From Deltaproteobacteria bacterium (GTDB taxonomy: Bacteria; Desulfobacterota; Dissulfuribacteria; Dissulfuribacterales; UBA3076), in assembly GCA_003194485.1 (NCBI GenBank), contig PQXD01000010.1, positions 23,571 to 80,401 of the forward strand: 56,831 bases of DNA, given 5' to 3'. Shown in pieces: positions 1 through 8,924 of the stretch. The notes under the pieces were generated by a model. The model made no database searches. It had not been told where the DNA came from and saw nothing but the letters and a program-made list of their open reading frames with translations. Every line of letters starts with the position of its first letter. The first letter of the stretch is position 1. The position numbers and the translations under genes are program-made.

Positions 1-119
1 GGAATAAGGCTCTTATGACAATGAATCTCAATAATCAGCATTTCCAGAAAGTCCAGAGGGGCATAAGGCCAAAATTTGGCCGAATCGAAATCTTCGGCTG
101 ATATGATTTACGGGACACG
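1..119. mobile_element. End of a foreign insertion (probable IS end) inside lonB
   Basis: Homology of the lonB product stops at about position 120, just after residues GEIQAIG. The remaining frame is unrelated and stops at 28. Reading on the minus strand, the inserted DNA begins near GTGTCCCGTAAATCA. It contains an inverted repeat (gccgaa at 79-84 with ttcggc at 93-98) and the perfect palindrome GGCCAAAATTTGGCC at 67-81. A sharp loss of homology followed by palindromes is what an insertion-sequence end looks like. No transposase is visible because the window ends, so the family is not identified. Confidence 0.5.
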
Positions 120-2226
120 CTCCTATGGCCTGGATCTCGCCTTTTTGATTGACAGAGCCTGTCACGGCAATGTCCTGCCGTATAGGAACACCGGATAAAC
201 TGGAGAGCAATGCATAGATCTCTGTGGAAGAGGCGCTGTCGCCTTCCACTCCGCTGTAAGACTGTTCAAAGGCAATGCTTGCGCTCACAGACAAGGGTTT
301 ATCCTGGGCATATTTCTTCCGCAGATACCCGCTCAAGACCAAAACGCCCTTGTTGTGGATATTACCGGACATATCTGCTTCACGCTCAATATTGATTATA
401 CCTTCCCGGCCCATGGAAGTGGATGCAGTAATTCTGGAAGGCTTTCCGAACATATAGTCGCCAAGATCATAAACGGCCAGGCCGTTGACTTGACCCACTA
501 CCTCGCCTTCCACGTCAATCATGAGGGTGCCGCGATCAATCATCTCCTGTATATGCTTCTCAATCTTGTTTGAGCGGTAAACCCTGGTCTCTATAGCCTT
601 ATCAACGTGTCTGTCCCGGACCTCGGCCTGACCGTCTTGAGCTGCCCAATAGTCTGCCTCCCGGATAAGATCCGCAATCTGCGGAAAGCTGGTGGAGATC
701 TTCTCCTGCCAGCCCGACATGCGTACGGACTCCTCCAGCAAGGCAGCTACTGCTGTCCTGTCAAAGGGCTTGAGTTTTTCATCCCCGGTCTTCATCTTGA
801 TAAACTCTGCAAATTTGCTGATTGTATCATCCGTCTTGTCCATAGTTGTTTCAAAGTCAGCCCGGACCTTGAAGATTTTTGCAACGTCATGATCGTAGTA
901 ATGGAGCATTTGATAAAGATGGGGCTCTGCCAAAACGATTACCTTGATGTCCATCTCGATGGGCTCGGGCTTTAGACCTGATGTTGTGAAGAGGTAAAAG
1001 GGATCGTATGTCTGGATCTCCATTTTCTTGGTCGTTAGCGCCCGCTTAAGCGCCGGCCAAACCCCCGGCTCCATTATGGCATCCATGAGATTTAACACCA
1101 GATAGCCTCCGTTGGCCTTAATAAAAGAACCGGACTTGATCTTGCTGAAATCCGTCCTCCAAACGCCGCTGCGATCCACTATACGTTCGATGCTCCCGAA
1201 CAGGTTGCGATACGTGGGGTAAGATTCAATAATGACGGGAGGTCCCTTTTGCCCGGAATTATCCACCAGCAGATTGATCTGATAAGACGCAAAGGGATCT
1301 CCTGCGGGGAACATGAGCAGACCCGGCCCTGTCTGCTGATCCCGTTTCAGAAAAAAACGCAGGTTCTCGGACATGTCCTCAATCACGGCCTGAAAATACT
1401 TATTAACTGAATCATTTTTATACTTATCAATTAACGGGTCGATTTGCTTAGATACCAGTTCATTGAACATCAACCTGTCAATCTGCCTTCCTTTTTCCTC
1501 AATCTCTTTTTGCAGGGCCCTGATCTCAAGAAATATCTGGTCGATCTCATGCCTGAGTTTATCGTACCTTTTTCTGATCTCTTCATACTCCTGTCTGGGA
1601 AATCTTCCCTTTTCAACCCTTGCCTCAAGTTCGAGAATGGGTACAGGCTCTCCGTCAACGATAGGCATAAGCTCAGGCCTTGTCTGTTGGCCGATCTGGA
1701 GATTGACAAGGGCGAATCCTGCTTCTTTTACCTTTTTTTCCAGGCCCATGAAAAAATTTCTGGTCTTTTTCTCATAGGTCTCCATGATCTCTTTTTTGCG
1801 GCTGATATAATCCTGGCTTTCGAAAAGCCCGGGTACCTCTGTCTTCAAGGTTTCAATCAGTTCGTGCAAATCCCTTTTGAGTTCGATGCCCAGCCCGGGC
1901 TTTAGACTGAGGAGTATTGGTGCCTCGGGATTCTTGAAATTGTTTACATAGCACAGGTCATTCGGCACCGTCTTATCTGTTGAGACCTCTTCAAGGACCT
2001 TTTTTACCGCTGCCATTCTGCCAGACCGTGGTAGCCCGGTGACAAATACATTGTAACCGGCCTTATCCATTCCCATGCCGAATCGCAGGGCCTCAACCCC
2101 CCTTTTCTGGCCGATAATTCCTTTAAGTGGTTTCAGGTCCTCAGTCGTCTTAAAGGCCAAAGTGGCCGGATCAAGGCTCCACCTGAGATTTTTTGCAGGG
2201 ACTTCAAAGGATTTTTGTTTAGCCAT
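28..2226 (-). CDS. LonB-type ATP-dependent protease (COG1067-like), 3' end lost
   Basis: Cytoplasmic AAA+ serine protease of the LonB-like, AAA_32 class that degrades misfolded or regulatory proteins. The N-terminal part has a degenerate P-loop (GLPRSGRM, near residue 64). A long coiled-coil insertion lies around residues 130-260, and the Lon protease domain starts near residue 560. The serine nucleophile is in EGDSASSTE. The catalytic lysine normally follows shortly after the GEIQAIG segment, but here the frame runs into 30 unrelated residues and stops, so the lysine is missing. The start is supported by AGGAGGA about 5 bases upstream. hsp20 lies just upstream on the same strand, suggesting a proteostasis operon. 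As it stands the product should bind ATP but not cleave proteins. Confidence 0.85.
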   Translation of the reverse strand: MAKQKSFEVPAKNLRWSLDPATLAFKTTEDLKPLKGIIGQKRGVEALRFGMGMDKAGYNVFVTGLPRSGRMAAVKKVLEEVSTDKTVPNDLCYVNNFKNPEAPILLSLKPGLGIELKRDLHELIETLKTEVPGLFESQDYISRKKEIMETYEKKTRNFFMGLEKKVKEAGFALVNLQIGQQTRPELMPIVDGEPVPILELEARVEKGRFPRQEYEEIRKRYDKLRHEIDQIFLEIRALQKEIEEKGRQIDRLMFNELVSKQIDPLIDKYKNDSVNKYFQAVIEDMSENLRFFLKRDQQTGPGLLMFPAGDPFASYQINLLVDNSGQKGPPVIIESYPTYRNLFGSIERIVDRSGVWRTDFSKIKSGSFIKANGGYLVLNLMDAIMEPGVWPALKRALTTKKMEIQTYDPFYLFTTSGLKPEPIEMDIKVIVLAEPHLYQMLHYYDHDVAKIFKVRADFETTMDKTDDTISKFAEFIKMKTGDEKLKPFDRTAVAALLEESVRMSGWQEKISTSFPQIADLIREADYWAAQDGQAEVRDRHVDKAIETRVYRSNKIEKHIQEMIDRGTLMIDVEGEVVGQVNGLAVYDLGDYMFGKPSRITASTSMGREGIINIEREADMSGNIHNKGVLVLSGYLRKKYAQDKPLSVSASIAFEQSYSGVEGDSASSTEIYALLSSLSGVPIRQDIAVTGSVNQKGEIQAIGACPVNHISRRFRFGQILALCPSGLSGNADY

Positions 2227-2271
2227 TATGTCCTCCTGAAAGGCTGCTTCTCAAAAAGAAACTCTTCTGTT

Positions 2272-2706
2272 CTATTTCTTAAGGATTTTTACAGGTAGAG
2301 AAACAGGGGACCTGTATTTAGGCAGAACGATCTCCAAAACTCCTTCTTTGTAACTTGCACGGATATTTTCAATCTTAACTCTGGAAGGCAGCCTAACTCT
2401 GCTGGAGAAAGACCTGCTGCGCTTAATTTCGTCTTTTTTATTGGATATTTTCTCTCTTTTTTCTCCCCTGATAATCAATTGATCATCAATGACAGAAACA
2501 TCCAAATCCTCAGGATCCAGGTCCGGAAGGTTTGCCCTGACCACAAAGCCATCCTTTTTCTCGACAATATCCACCAATGGTTCTTCTCTGAGCAAATCCA
2601 TGAATTTACTTATACCAAAATCGCGACACATGTGGTCGTAAAGAAAGTCTATGTCCCGTCTTAATTTCTTGATCTCTTGATTCGTCCACAAAGTTAATCC
2701 AGACAT
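2272..2706 (-). CDS. Small heat shock protein, Hsp20/alpha-crystallin family
   Basis: ATP-independent holdase chaperone of 144 residues. The alpha-crystallin domain occupies about residues 43-135, with the typical strands VDIVEKKDGFVVRANLPDL and LIIRGEKRE. The hallmark motif near the C-terminus is A-x-Y-K-x-G-V-L-E-I (ASYKEGVLEIVLPK). A short basic tail (VKILKK) replaces the common I-x-I anchor. AGGAGG sits 6 bases before the ATG. The gene ends 45 bases before lonB on the same strand, so both are probably cotranscribed as a stress-response pair. No CIRCE or clear heat-shock promoter was recognised upstream. Confidence 0.93.
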   Translation of the reverse strand: MSGLTLWTNQEIKKLRRDIDFLYDHMCRDFGISKFMDLLREEPLVDIVEKKDGFVVRANLPDLDPEDLDVSVIDDQLIIRGEKREKISNKKDEIKRSRSFSSRVRLPSRVKIENIRASYKEGVLEIVLPKYRSPVSLPVKILKK

Positions 2707-2968
2707 GGCGACCTCCTTAATGGTTAGGCATCTTTATAAAATTAACACAAAATGTCTCGGAAGAGAACGCTTACTATGCAGACCTTTTTTCTTAACCCGG
2801 CTCAGGCAGATTCTCGTGCTTGATGGCTTTGCTCTAATCGGGTCCGGCTTCTTTGTTGATTTCCAGCCTGTCTTATGATACAGTTATGTATCAAAACTAA
2901 ATATGAGACACTCTGAAATTTCCTGAGAGCACTGCAAAGATTTCAAGTATTCAGCCTGTTTTACCTGT
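2707..2968. other. Intergenic stretch upstream of hsp20
   Basis: These 260 bases lie between the hsp20 start and the left end of palindromic element copy A. They presumably hold the hsp20 promoter on the minus strand. An AT-rich TTAATTTTATAAAG run lies about 20-35 bases before the hsp20 start. No convincing ORF or RNA gene was seen. Confidence 0.4.
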
Positions 2969-3368
2969 GTAAATATTTGGTTGAACCCGTGGTCCACGTA
3001 ACCGTTCACGGGAGGGGATATTTCTTTTTCACTTCACACTTCAGCCCCCTGTTTTCTTAAGGTCTTTGACATGGGGGATGTCCTGCCCCCTCTGCATTCG
3101 CCTTACGCTGCGCTTAAGGCGATGCAGTTTCCCCCACAGCAAAAGCCGAGAAAACTACGGGGGCTTTCCGTTAAACTGCTCAAAGAAATATCCCCTGCCA
3201 GTGAACGGTTGCCATCCGTGCCCTGCCGCAGGAGCGGTTTACCTTTTGCAGGGTTTCGATCGCGGGCCGGATTGCACTGCCTCTCCGGTCTGCGATGGGT
3301 GAGCTTTGAAACCCGGAAAAAGGTAACCGCTTCAAGGCAGGATATAACGGGTTCATAAGAATATTTAC
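2969..3368 (+). mobile_element. Palindromic MITE-like element, copy A (400 bp, composite form)
   Basis: The left end reads gtaaatatttggttgaaccc and the right end is its inverse (gggttcataagaatatttac). Inside the outer element, at 3000-3210, sits a second palindromic module bounded by AACCGTTCACGGGAGGGGAT and a matching inverse ending GTGAACGGTT. The centre of that module is a hairpin (3093-3125) with the loop CGCTGCGCT. It encodes no protein, and short frames through it are spurious. The flanking bases (ttacctgt left, cgtatagg right) do not match, so no target duplication survives. It lies between the divergent hsp20 and ferritin-like genes. Confidence 0.8.
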
Positions 3369-3420
3369 CGTATAGGTATTGACATCTTAAAGTCATCAAA
3401 TCACTGCGAGGAGGTTGTTT

Positions 3421-4275
3421 ATGGAAAAACAGGCCTTGATTGACAAGTTGAACAGGGATCTTGCCGATGAGCATGCGGCCATCATACGCTATCTGGTTCA
3501 CGGCTATATGGAAGGAGAAGATACACCTTTGGGTGCGAGCCTTATTTCCATTTCCAGGGAGGAGATGTGGCATTTTCACTGGCTGGGGATGATCATAGGC
3601 AAATTGGGAGGAGAGCCCAATTTTACACCAGCACTATATCCTTACGATCCAACCAACCGGGCAACTATTCTCAGGTCTTACATCGAATATGAGGAGAGGT
3701 TGATCCCTCACTACAATGGAGAAGCGGAAAAGACGGATGATCCCCATATCAGGCGAGCACTTGAGAGAGAGGCCTGGGAATCGGCCATCCACGCCAGAAA
3801 GTTCCGGAGGAAACTGGACAAGTTGAGCTCTGAGGAGGCAGCAGGCCTTCCCGGGGGAGAGACAAGGTTGCCCGGGGAACTGCTGGACAGGTTGCAGGCA
3901 GAGGTCACAAGCAAGTATACAGAGATGCTGCAACATCTCCGCACTTCCTGGCTCTTCCAAAAAGATGGAACCATGGGCTGGAAGATCATGGATCAGGCCA
4001 TGGAAAAGATGAAACAGCTCGCTCACTTTGCTGAAGATATTGCGGAAGATGGTATTGCCCCGAAATTAAAACCTGGCGAGATAGACAGGAGCAATGCCAT
4101 TGGACAGGCCTTGAAAAAGGCATTGGAGGATGTCCGGACAGCCAGGGAGCGCCACCTGAAGTTAAGGGAAGACAGCGAAGTCAGGAAGCATTCGGGCCTT
4201 GTCATCAACCTAGACCTCACAGTCCAGCAGGAGGAATATCAAGGAGCAGAAATCGAGGGCTGGTTGCAAAAGTAA
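3421..4275 (+). CDS. Ferritin-like diiron protein, two-domain
   Basis: The N-terminal half (about residues 1-145) is a four-helix ferritin-like bundle. It shows paired iron-ligand motifs: E-x-x-H in EEMWHFHWL and again E-x-x-H in ESAIHARKF, plus acidic DEHAAI in helix 1. The C-terminal half (about 155-285) is helical and charged (TEMLQHLRTSW, MEKMKQLAHFAEDIAED) and looks like a degenerate second helical domain. The likely role is iron storage or oxidation, or a peroxide-linked function, but the substrate cannot be named. The start at ATG 3421 is chosen because GAGGAGG lies 5-6 bases upstream. The stop codon falls inside a weak inverted repeat (gtaaatat at 4272-4279, atatttac at 4318-4325). 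Confidence 0.75.
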   Translation: MEKQALIDKLNRDLADEHAAIIRYLVHGYMEGEDTPLGASLISISREEMWHFHWLGMIIGKLGGEPNFTPALYPYDPTNRATILRSYIEYEERLIPHYNGEAEKTDDPHIRRALEREAWESAIHARKFRRKLDKLSSEEAAGLPGGETRLPGELLDRLQAEVTSKYTEMLQHLRTSWLFQKDGTMGWKIMDQAMEKMKQLAHFAEDIAEDGIAPKLKPGEIDRSNAIGQALKKALEDVRTARERHLKLREDSEVRKHSGLVINLDLTVQQEEYQGAEIEGWLQK

Positions 4276-4505
4276 ATATCATAACCGGGTGAAACCTGCA
4301 TTCTATTGCGGCAGGATATATTTACATGGTGAACGGCTATTTATTTTCTATAACCGGAAACCAATGTATACTCTCAATAGAATTTTGAGATAAATCCCCT
4401 TTCAGCCGATCAGCTTGTTATGTCATATCAATACAAAAATATGCAATTGACAAAAAACTGCGTTGTCGGGATCAAAAAAATTGATCAGGCGGGACACGGT
4501 AGCTC

Positions 4506-6035
4506 ATGCTTGCTGTAGCGAAAAGCGGGGTTGTTATAGGGATAAAGGCCTTTCCTGTAGAGATTGAGATAGATGTTTCGCCAGGGCTACCTTCTTTCAA
4601 TATGGTCGGACTCCCGGAAGGAGCGGTTAAAGAAAGCAGGGAAAGGGTCAAAAGCGCTATTAAGAATTGTGGCTATCCATTTCCTACCCAGAGGATTACT
4701 GTAAACCTCGCACCTGCAGACATGAAAAAGGAAGGGTCGGCCCTGGATTTACCAATAGCCTGCGCCATTCTGTGCGCCACAGAGATAATTCCGCAGGAAG
4801 CGCTCAGTAAATACTGTATTGCGGGAGAATTGTCCCTTGACGGCACACTGAAGTCTTCAAGGGCCATGCTTCCTATTTCTCTGGCTGCCAGGAACTGGAA
4901 CCTTAACGGATTCATAGTTCCAAAAGCAAATGCCCCAGAGGCCGCTGTAGTAAGGGAAACTTCCGTACATCCAGCAAATCATCTTTCAGAGGTAGTGGAT
5001 TTTTTGCTGGCCAACACAAAGATCGAACCGTTGCACATTGATCTCAATAAATTATTTAAGGAATATAAATCCCCATACGGTGACTTTCAAGATGTAATCG
5101 GCCAGGAACATGCAAAAAGGGCCTTAGAGGTAGCTGCGGCCGGCGGTCACAATGTGCTTATGACAGGTCCGCCCGGATCTGGAAAAACGATGTTGGCTAA
5201 ACGCATTCCATCTATCCTGCCATCGCTCACTTTTGAAGAGGCCCTTGAGACAACGACTATATACAGCGTGGCAGGGCTTTTGCCTTCAGAAGAGCCGCTA
5301 ATTACTTCAAGACCTTTTTGTTCACCCCATCACACTATCTCGGATGCCGGATTAATTGGCGGAGGAACAGTGCCGAGGCCGGGCCAGGTGAGCCTCGCCC
5401 ACAACGGCGTACTCTTCCTGGATGAATTACCGGAATTCAAAAAGAATGTCCTGGAAAGCCTCAGGCAACCCATCGAAGATGGAGTCGTTACCATTTCAAG
5501 AGCATCTATTACACTCTCTTTTCCGGCAAGATTTACCCTTGTAGCTGCACAGAATCCCTGTCCTTGTGGACATTTGGGAGATTCAAGACACAAGTGCTCA
5601 TGTCTTCCGGGTCAGATAATTCGTTACCGCAACCGGATATCAGGACCATTGCTGGACCGGATAGATATTCAAATCGAAGTTCCTGCCGTACCTTACTCGG
5701 AACTCGGCCAGGCAAGGCGCGGTGAGAGCTCGGCAACAATCAAAAAGAGGGTGGTCAGGGCCAGAAAAATACAGGAACAGAGATTCAAAAAACTTTCAAT
5801 TCACTGTAATTCCCAAATGTCTTCAAAGGAGCTAAGGTTTTTATGTAAATTATCCAAAGAAAACAGATCGTTTCTGGAGACCGTGGCAAACAAGCTGGCC
5901 TTGAGCGCTCGGGCCTTTCACAGGATAATAAAAATAGGAAGGACTATCGCAGACCTTGATGAATCAACAGAAATAACCATGGCTCACCTGTCCGAGGCCG
6001 TACAATACAGGAGTCTTGATCGTGAAAACATATAA
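4506..6035 (+). CDS. YifB/ComM family Mg-chelatase-like AAA+ ATPase
   Basis: 509 residues, the full length of the family. The N-terminal domain (about 1-165) is the S5-like ChlI fold starting MLAVAKSGVVIGIKAFPVE. The AAA+ module follows, with Walker A GPPGSGKT near residue 219 and Walker B LFLDELPEF. The Cys-rich insert NPCPCGHLGDSRHKCSC is typical of the family. The C-terminal Mg-chelatase helical domain ends RSLDREN. ComM is known as a hexameric helicase that helps branch migration during natural transformation, so a role in integrating incoming DNA is inferred. No strong ribosome binding site precedes the ATG, but the N-terminus matches the family start. Confidence 0.93.
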   Translation: MLAVAKSGVVIGIKAFPVEIEIDVSPGLPSFNMVGLPEGAVKESRERVKSAIKNCGYPFPTQRITVNLAPADMKKEGSALDLPIACAILCATEIIPQEALSKYCIAGELSLDGTLKSSRAMLPISLAARNWNLNGFIVPKANAPEAAVVRETSVHPANHLSEVVDFLLANTKIEPLHIDLNKLFKEYKSPYGDFQDVIGQEHAKRALEVAAAGGHNVLMTGPPGSGKTMLAKRIPSILPSLTFEEALETTTIYSVAGLLPSEEPLITSRPFCSPHHTISDAGLIGGGTVPRPGQVSLAHNGVLFLDELPEFKKNVLESLRQPIEDGVVTISRASITLSFPARFTLVAAQNPCPCGHLGDSRHKCSCLPGQIIRYRNRISGPLLDRIDIQIEVPAVPYSELGQARRGESSATIKKRVVRARKIQEQRFKKLSIHCNSQMSSKELRFLCKLSKENRSFLETVANKLALSARAFHRIIKIGRTIADLDESTEITMAHLSEAVQYRSLDRENI

Positions 6036-6099
6036 ATTTAGTTTAATCCTGATAAGCCACGGAGAAACTGGATTCTTTAAGTAGTTCATTTTTGTTAAA

Positions 6100-6846
6100 A
6101 TGTTTGATCTTGTACTCGTTGGCACCGTACACCTTGATCCGGAGGGCAGAAAGAGTCTTTATAAAACAATTGAAAGGTTCAGCCCGGGTGTTTTAACCAT
6201 AGAAATAAGCAGTTTTTCCGTCAGATACCGTCTGTCCAACCAGGATGGGTGGCTGCATCGTCTTAAAGACCTGACATGCAGGCTTCCTGAAGAAAGAAGG
6301 TCTCACGCGGGCCTGAAGCTTCTTAATCTCCAGCTTCGCCTGCCCTTTGAATGGGATACGGCCTATAGATACAGTAAGATCCATAATATTCCTTGTCTTT
6401 CGATTGACAGCGGCGACCTTGCTCGAAAAGAACTACCTTTGTGGAAAAACAGACTTCTCTCGATGGAAAACCTCATAAAAATTACGGATGGTCCGGACTT
6501 TGATCTGGATGACCACTTTAAAAATTGTTACTCCCAGGCAAAAATCTTACTCAAAGACCCTTATGATTCAGTAAAATCCTTGAGCTGCCTTTCGCATCTT
6601 TCTGACAGGTCCTGGATAGAAAGAGAAAAAACTCTCGAAAACAGGATCAGGAGAATCCATAAAAACGGTTTGTTAAATGCGGGATATTCGAAGACAAAAA
6701 CAGACCACGTACATATTTGCGGCTGGATGCACTTGCTGACCGGGTATAAATGGAGAACCATGGCCGACTTGTTGTCGGATTTGACTCCGGTGCGCGTGCT
6801 GTTGAATAGAACAAAAAACGGGGAGCCTGACCACCTGATGGTTTGA
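6100..6846 (+). CDS. Conserved hypothetical protein, possibly TraB/PrgY-like
   Basis: 248 residues of unknown function. The N-terminus [15 protein letters not shown] resembles the opening GT-x-H motif of TraB/PrgY/GumN-type proteins. An [11 protein letters not shown] segment follows where that family carries an acidic residue. A second His-containing motif ([11 protein letters not shown]) lies near residue 208. There is no signal peptide or membrane segment. It sits between yifB and serS on the same strand and could be cotranscribed with either. A metal-dependent hydrolase-like fold is plausible from the paired motifs, but this is inference from short motifs only. Confidence 0.5.
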   Translation: MFDLVLVGTVHLDPEGRKSLYKTIERFSPGVLTIEISSFSVRYRLSNQDGWLHRLKDLTCRLPEERRSHAGLKLLNLQLRLPFEWDTAYRYSKIHNIPCLSIDSGDLARKELPLWKNRLLSMENLIKITDGPDFDLDDHFKNCYSQAKILLKDPYDSVKSLSCLSHLSDRSWIEREKTLENRIRRIHKNGLLNAGYSKTKTDHVHICGWMHLLTGYKWRTMADLLSDLTPVRVLLNRTKNGEPDHLMV

Positions 6847-6903
6847 TTTCTCCTTATGTAATTGGTATATGGCATAACTTTATACGATTCGGCCGATCGA
6901 ACG

Positions 6904-6950
6904 CTTTGGAGTTGCCATCCGTGCCTTGCCGCAGAAGCGGTTTGTCTTTT
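6904..6950 (+). repeat. Fragment of the MITE-like repeat just before serS
   Basis: The stretch ggagttgccatccgtgcctt followed by gccgcagaagcggtttg matches the internal arm of the palindromic element (compare 3210-3245 and 53893-53935). Neither terminal repeat is present. It ends about 25 bases before the serS ATG and so lies in its leader. Confidence 0.6.
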
Positions 6951-6974
6951 GGAAATCCCGGTAAGGAAGTCTAT

Positions 6975-8252
6975 ATGTTAGAGATAAAATTTATCAGAGA
7001 AAATAAAAAATTGGTCAATAAGGCCCTTAAAGCCCGTGGTAATAATATGACTGTTGAGTCTCTTCTTGAGGTCGATTCCAAAAGAAGGAGATTGGTTCGA
7101 GAGGTAGAAGTCCTCAGGAATCTCAGAAATCAGGTATCAGAACAGATAGGAAGACAGAAAAAAGAAGGGGGGAATGCTGCTGAACTTATAACACAGATGA
7201 AAGAAGTCTCTTTCAGGATTAAAGAACTAGATAACCTCCGTAGAGAAAAAGAAATATCTCTCAAAAAACATCTTTTTTCAATACCCAATATACCCCATAC
7301 CTCTGTTCCGATTGGCAGAGACGAGACAGAAAATCCGGTTATAAGGACCTGGGGAGATATATCCGAATTCGAATTCGATCCGGTTCCACACTGGGAGTTG
7401 GGAGAAAGGCTGGGTATTTTGGATTTTGAGAGGGCTGCAAAGATAACGGGTACGAGGTTTGCGGTATACTACGGGACAGGAGCAAGACTTGAAATGGCAT
7501 TAATTAATTTTATGCTGGATCTGCACCGTAATTCTCATGGCTATACAGAAATACTTCCACCATTCATTGTAAATGATAAATCCCTCATCGGTACAGGCCA
7601 ACTACCCAAGTTTGCTGACGACCTGTTTAAACTTGAAAGCCGGAACTATTATCTTATACCGACCGCGGAAGTACCCCTCACTAACCTGCATCGCGATGAA
7701 ATACTCGATGAGGAATTATTGCCGATCAAATATATGGCATATACACCCTGTTTTCGATCAGAGGCGGGATCATATGGTAAAGACACCAGAGGAATAGTGA
7801 GACAACACCAGTTTAATAAGGTAGAGTTGGTTAAATTCTGTAAACCGGAAGACTCTTATAGTGAGTTGGAGTTATTACTCTTAGACGCTGAAGAAGTCCT
7901 TAAAAAACTCAATCTCCCGTTCAGGACTATCGAGTTGTGTACCGGAGATCTCGGTTTTTCAGCTTCAAAGACTTATGATATAGAGGTGTGGCTCCCTGGG
8001 CAAAACAGGTTTTGTGAAGTGTCTTCATGCAGTAATTTTGAGGCCTTCCAGGCAAGGCGAGCAAATATACGTTATCGACCCAAAGGACAGACAAGCACTA
8101 GGTTGTTACATACCTTAAACGGTTCAGGGTTGGCAGTGGGCAGGACGTTTGTAGCCATACTTGAAAATTACCAACAGGAAGATGGAAGTGTCATGATTCC
8201 TGATGCCCTGATTAAATATATGTGCGGTGTGAAAAGGATAACTAGACAATAA
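6975..8252 (+). CDS. serS: Seryl-tRNA synthetase
   Basis: Class II aminoacyl-tRNA synthetase charging tRNA-Ser (and tRNA-Sec) with serine. 425 residues, normal for the family. The N-terminal tRNA-binding coiled-coil arm covers about residues 25-105. The catalytic core has motif 2 ([19 protein letters not shown], then [10 protein letters not shown]) and motif 3 ([17 protein letters not shown]). The start at ATG 6975 ([14 protein letters not shown]) is chosen by family alignment and AAGGAAG upstream. The longer open frame from 6843 reads through a repeat fragment and is not real. It is noticeably more AT-rich than the genes after 14 kb. Confidence 0.96.
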   Translation: MLEIKFIRENKKLVNKALKARGNNMTVESLLEVDSKRRRLVREVEVLRNLRNQVSEQIGRQKKEGGNAAELITQMKEVSFRIKELDNLRREKEISLKKHLFSIPNIPHTSVPIGRDETENPVIRTWGDISEFEFDPVPHWELGERLGILDFERAAKITGTRFAVYYGTGARLEMALINFMLDLHRNSHGYTEILPPFIVNDKSLIGTGQLPKFADDLFKLESRNYYLIPTAEVPLTNLHRDEILDEELLPIKYMAYTPCFRSEAGSYGKDTRGIVRQHQFNKVELVKFCKPEDSYSELELLLLDAEEVLKKLNLPFRTIELCTGDLGFSASKTYDIEVWLPGQNRFCEVSSCSNFEAFQARRANIRYRPKGQTSTRLLHTLNGSGLAVGRTFVAILENYQQEDGSVMIPDALIKYMCGVKRITRQ

Positions 8253-8294
8253 TAGTAACCGTTCAGAGGTTCGGGGTTATCCGTGGATTACTTT

Positions 8295-8924
8295 CTAATC
8301 AGAAAGAATTGATTTTATCTGTTCAAAATGTTCCACGTGAAACATAGCTTTTAACTTATTGTTTTTATAGGCAATTAATGGAATTCCAGCTCTATAAGCG
8401 ACTATTTCATCTATAACAGAGTCTCCTATATAAACGGTTCGATCTTTCTCGACTCCTAATATATCTAATATCTTAAACATACCTTCTGGATCGGGTTTAG
8501 GACTACTCACATCAAGGGCGCAAACAACTATATCAAACCACCTGTCCAGGCCAAATATCTTAATAATCTTTGACATTGTTGTGCTGCGATTCGTGAACAC
8601 GGCAGTCAATAATGGAGGTCTGACAGACCTTATTGCGTCTTCTATGCCGGGCTCCATTGTCAAATAATCAAGAAAATAAGTATAATCTAATGTCCGGGCA
8701 TAAATTAGTGCATCCTTCTGTATTGCAATGTCATCTTTAAACAAGTATTCAACAGATTCCTCTGCTGTATGCATATGTACAAAAGAAAGTTCTTTATCAT
8801 TCATTAATCTACGTCCAAATCGCTCAAGTATTGTATTATAATAAGCCCTGTTTGCCTCCCTGGAATCCAGGATCACACCATCACAATCAAATATGACCAA
8901 ATCAAAACGACCCATTTCTCTCAA
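8295..8924 (-). CDS. HAD-superfamily hydrolase, phosphoglycolate phosphatase-like
   Basis: 209-residue cytoplasmic phosphatase of the haloacid dehalogenase superfamily, probably acting on a small phosphorylated metabolite. Motif I is FDCDGVILDS, motif II is TNRST, and motif III/IV is KPDPEGM...VYIGDSVIDEIVAY. The helical cap between motifs I and II fits the Gph/PGP class. The start overlaps the stop of the upstream methyltransferase gene by four bases (ATGA), so translation is probably coupled; an internal start at MGRFDL is an alternative. The last codons (MFHVEHF) overlap a parS-like site, a placement known for ParB-binding sites. Confidence 0.85.
   Translation of the reverse strand: MREMGRFDLVIFDCDGVILDSREANRAYYNTILERFGRRLMNDKELSFVHMHTAEESVEYLFKDDIAIQKDALIYARTLDYTYFLDYLTMEPGIEDAIRSVRPPLLTAVFTNRSTTMSKIIKIFGLDRWFDIVVCALDVSSPKPDPEGMFKILDILGVEKDRTVYIGDSVIDEIVAYRAGIPLIAYKNNKLKAMFHVEHFEQIKSILSD
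8329..8344. other. parS-like chromosome partition site
   Basis: TGTTCCACGTGAAACA matches the ParB-binding consensus TGTTNCACGTGAAACA at every defined position. It lies inside the 3' end of the HAD gene, about 2.2 kb from dnaN. parS sites cluster near the replication origin in most bacteria, so this supports an origin-proximal location. parAB themselves are not in the window. Confidence 0.85.

Noticed and set aside
4272-4325. Another copy of the GTAAATATT element at the end of the ferritin-like gene
   Set aside because: Ends gtaaatat and atatttac are inverted and GCAGGATATA is shared, but the body is too diverged and there is no target duplication.
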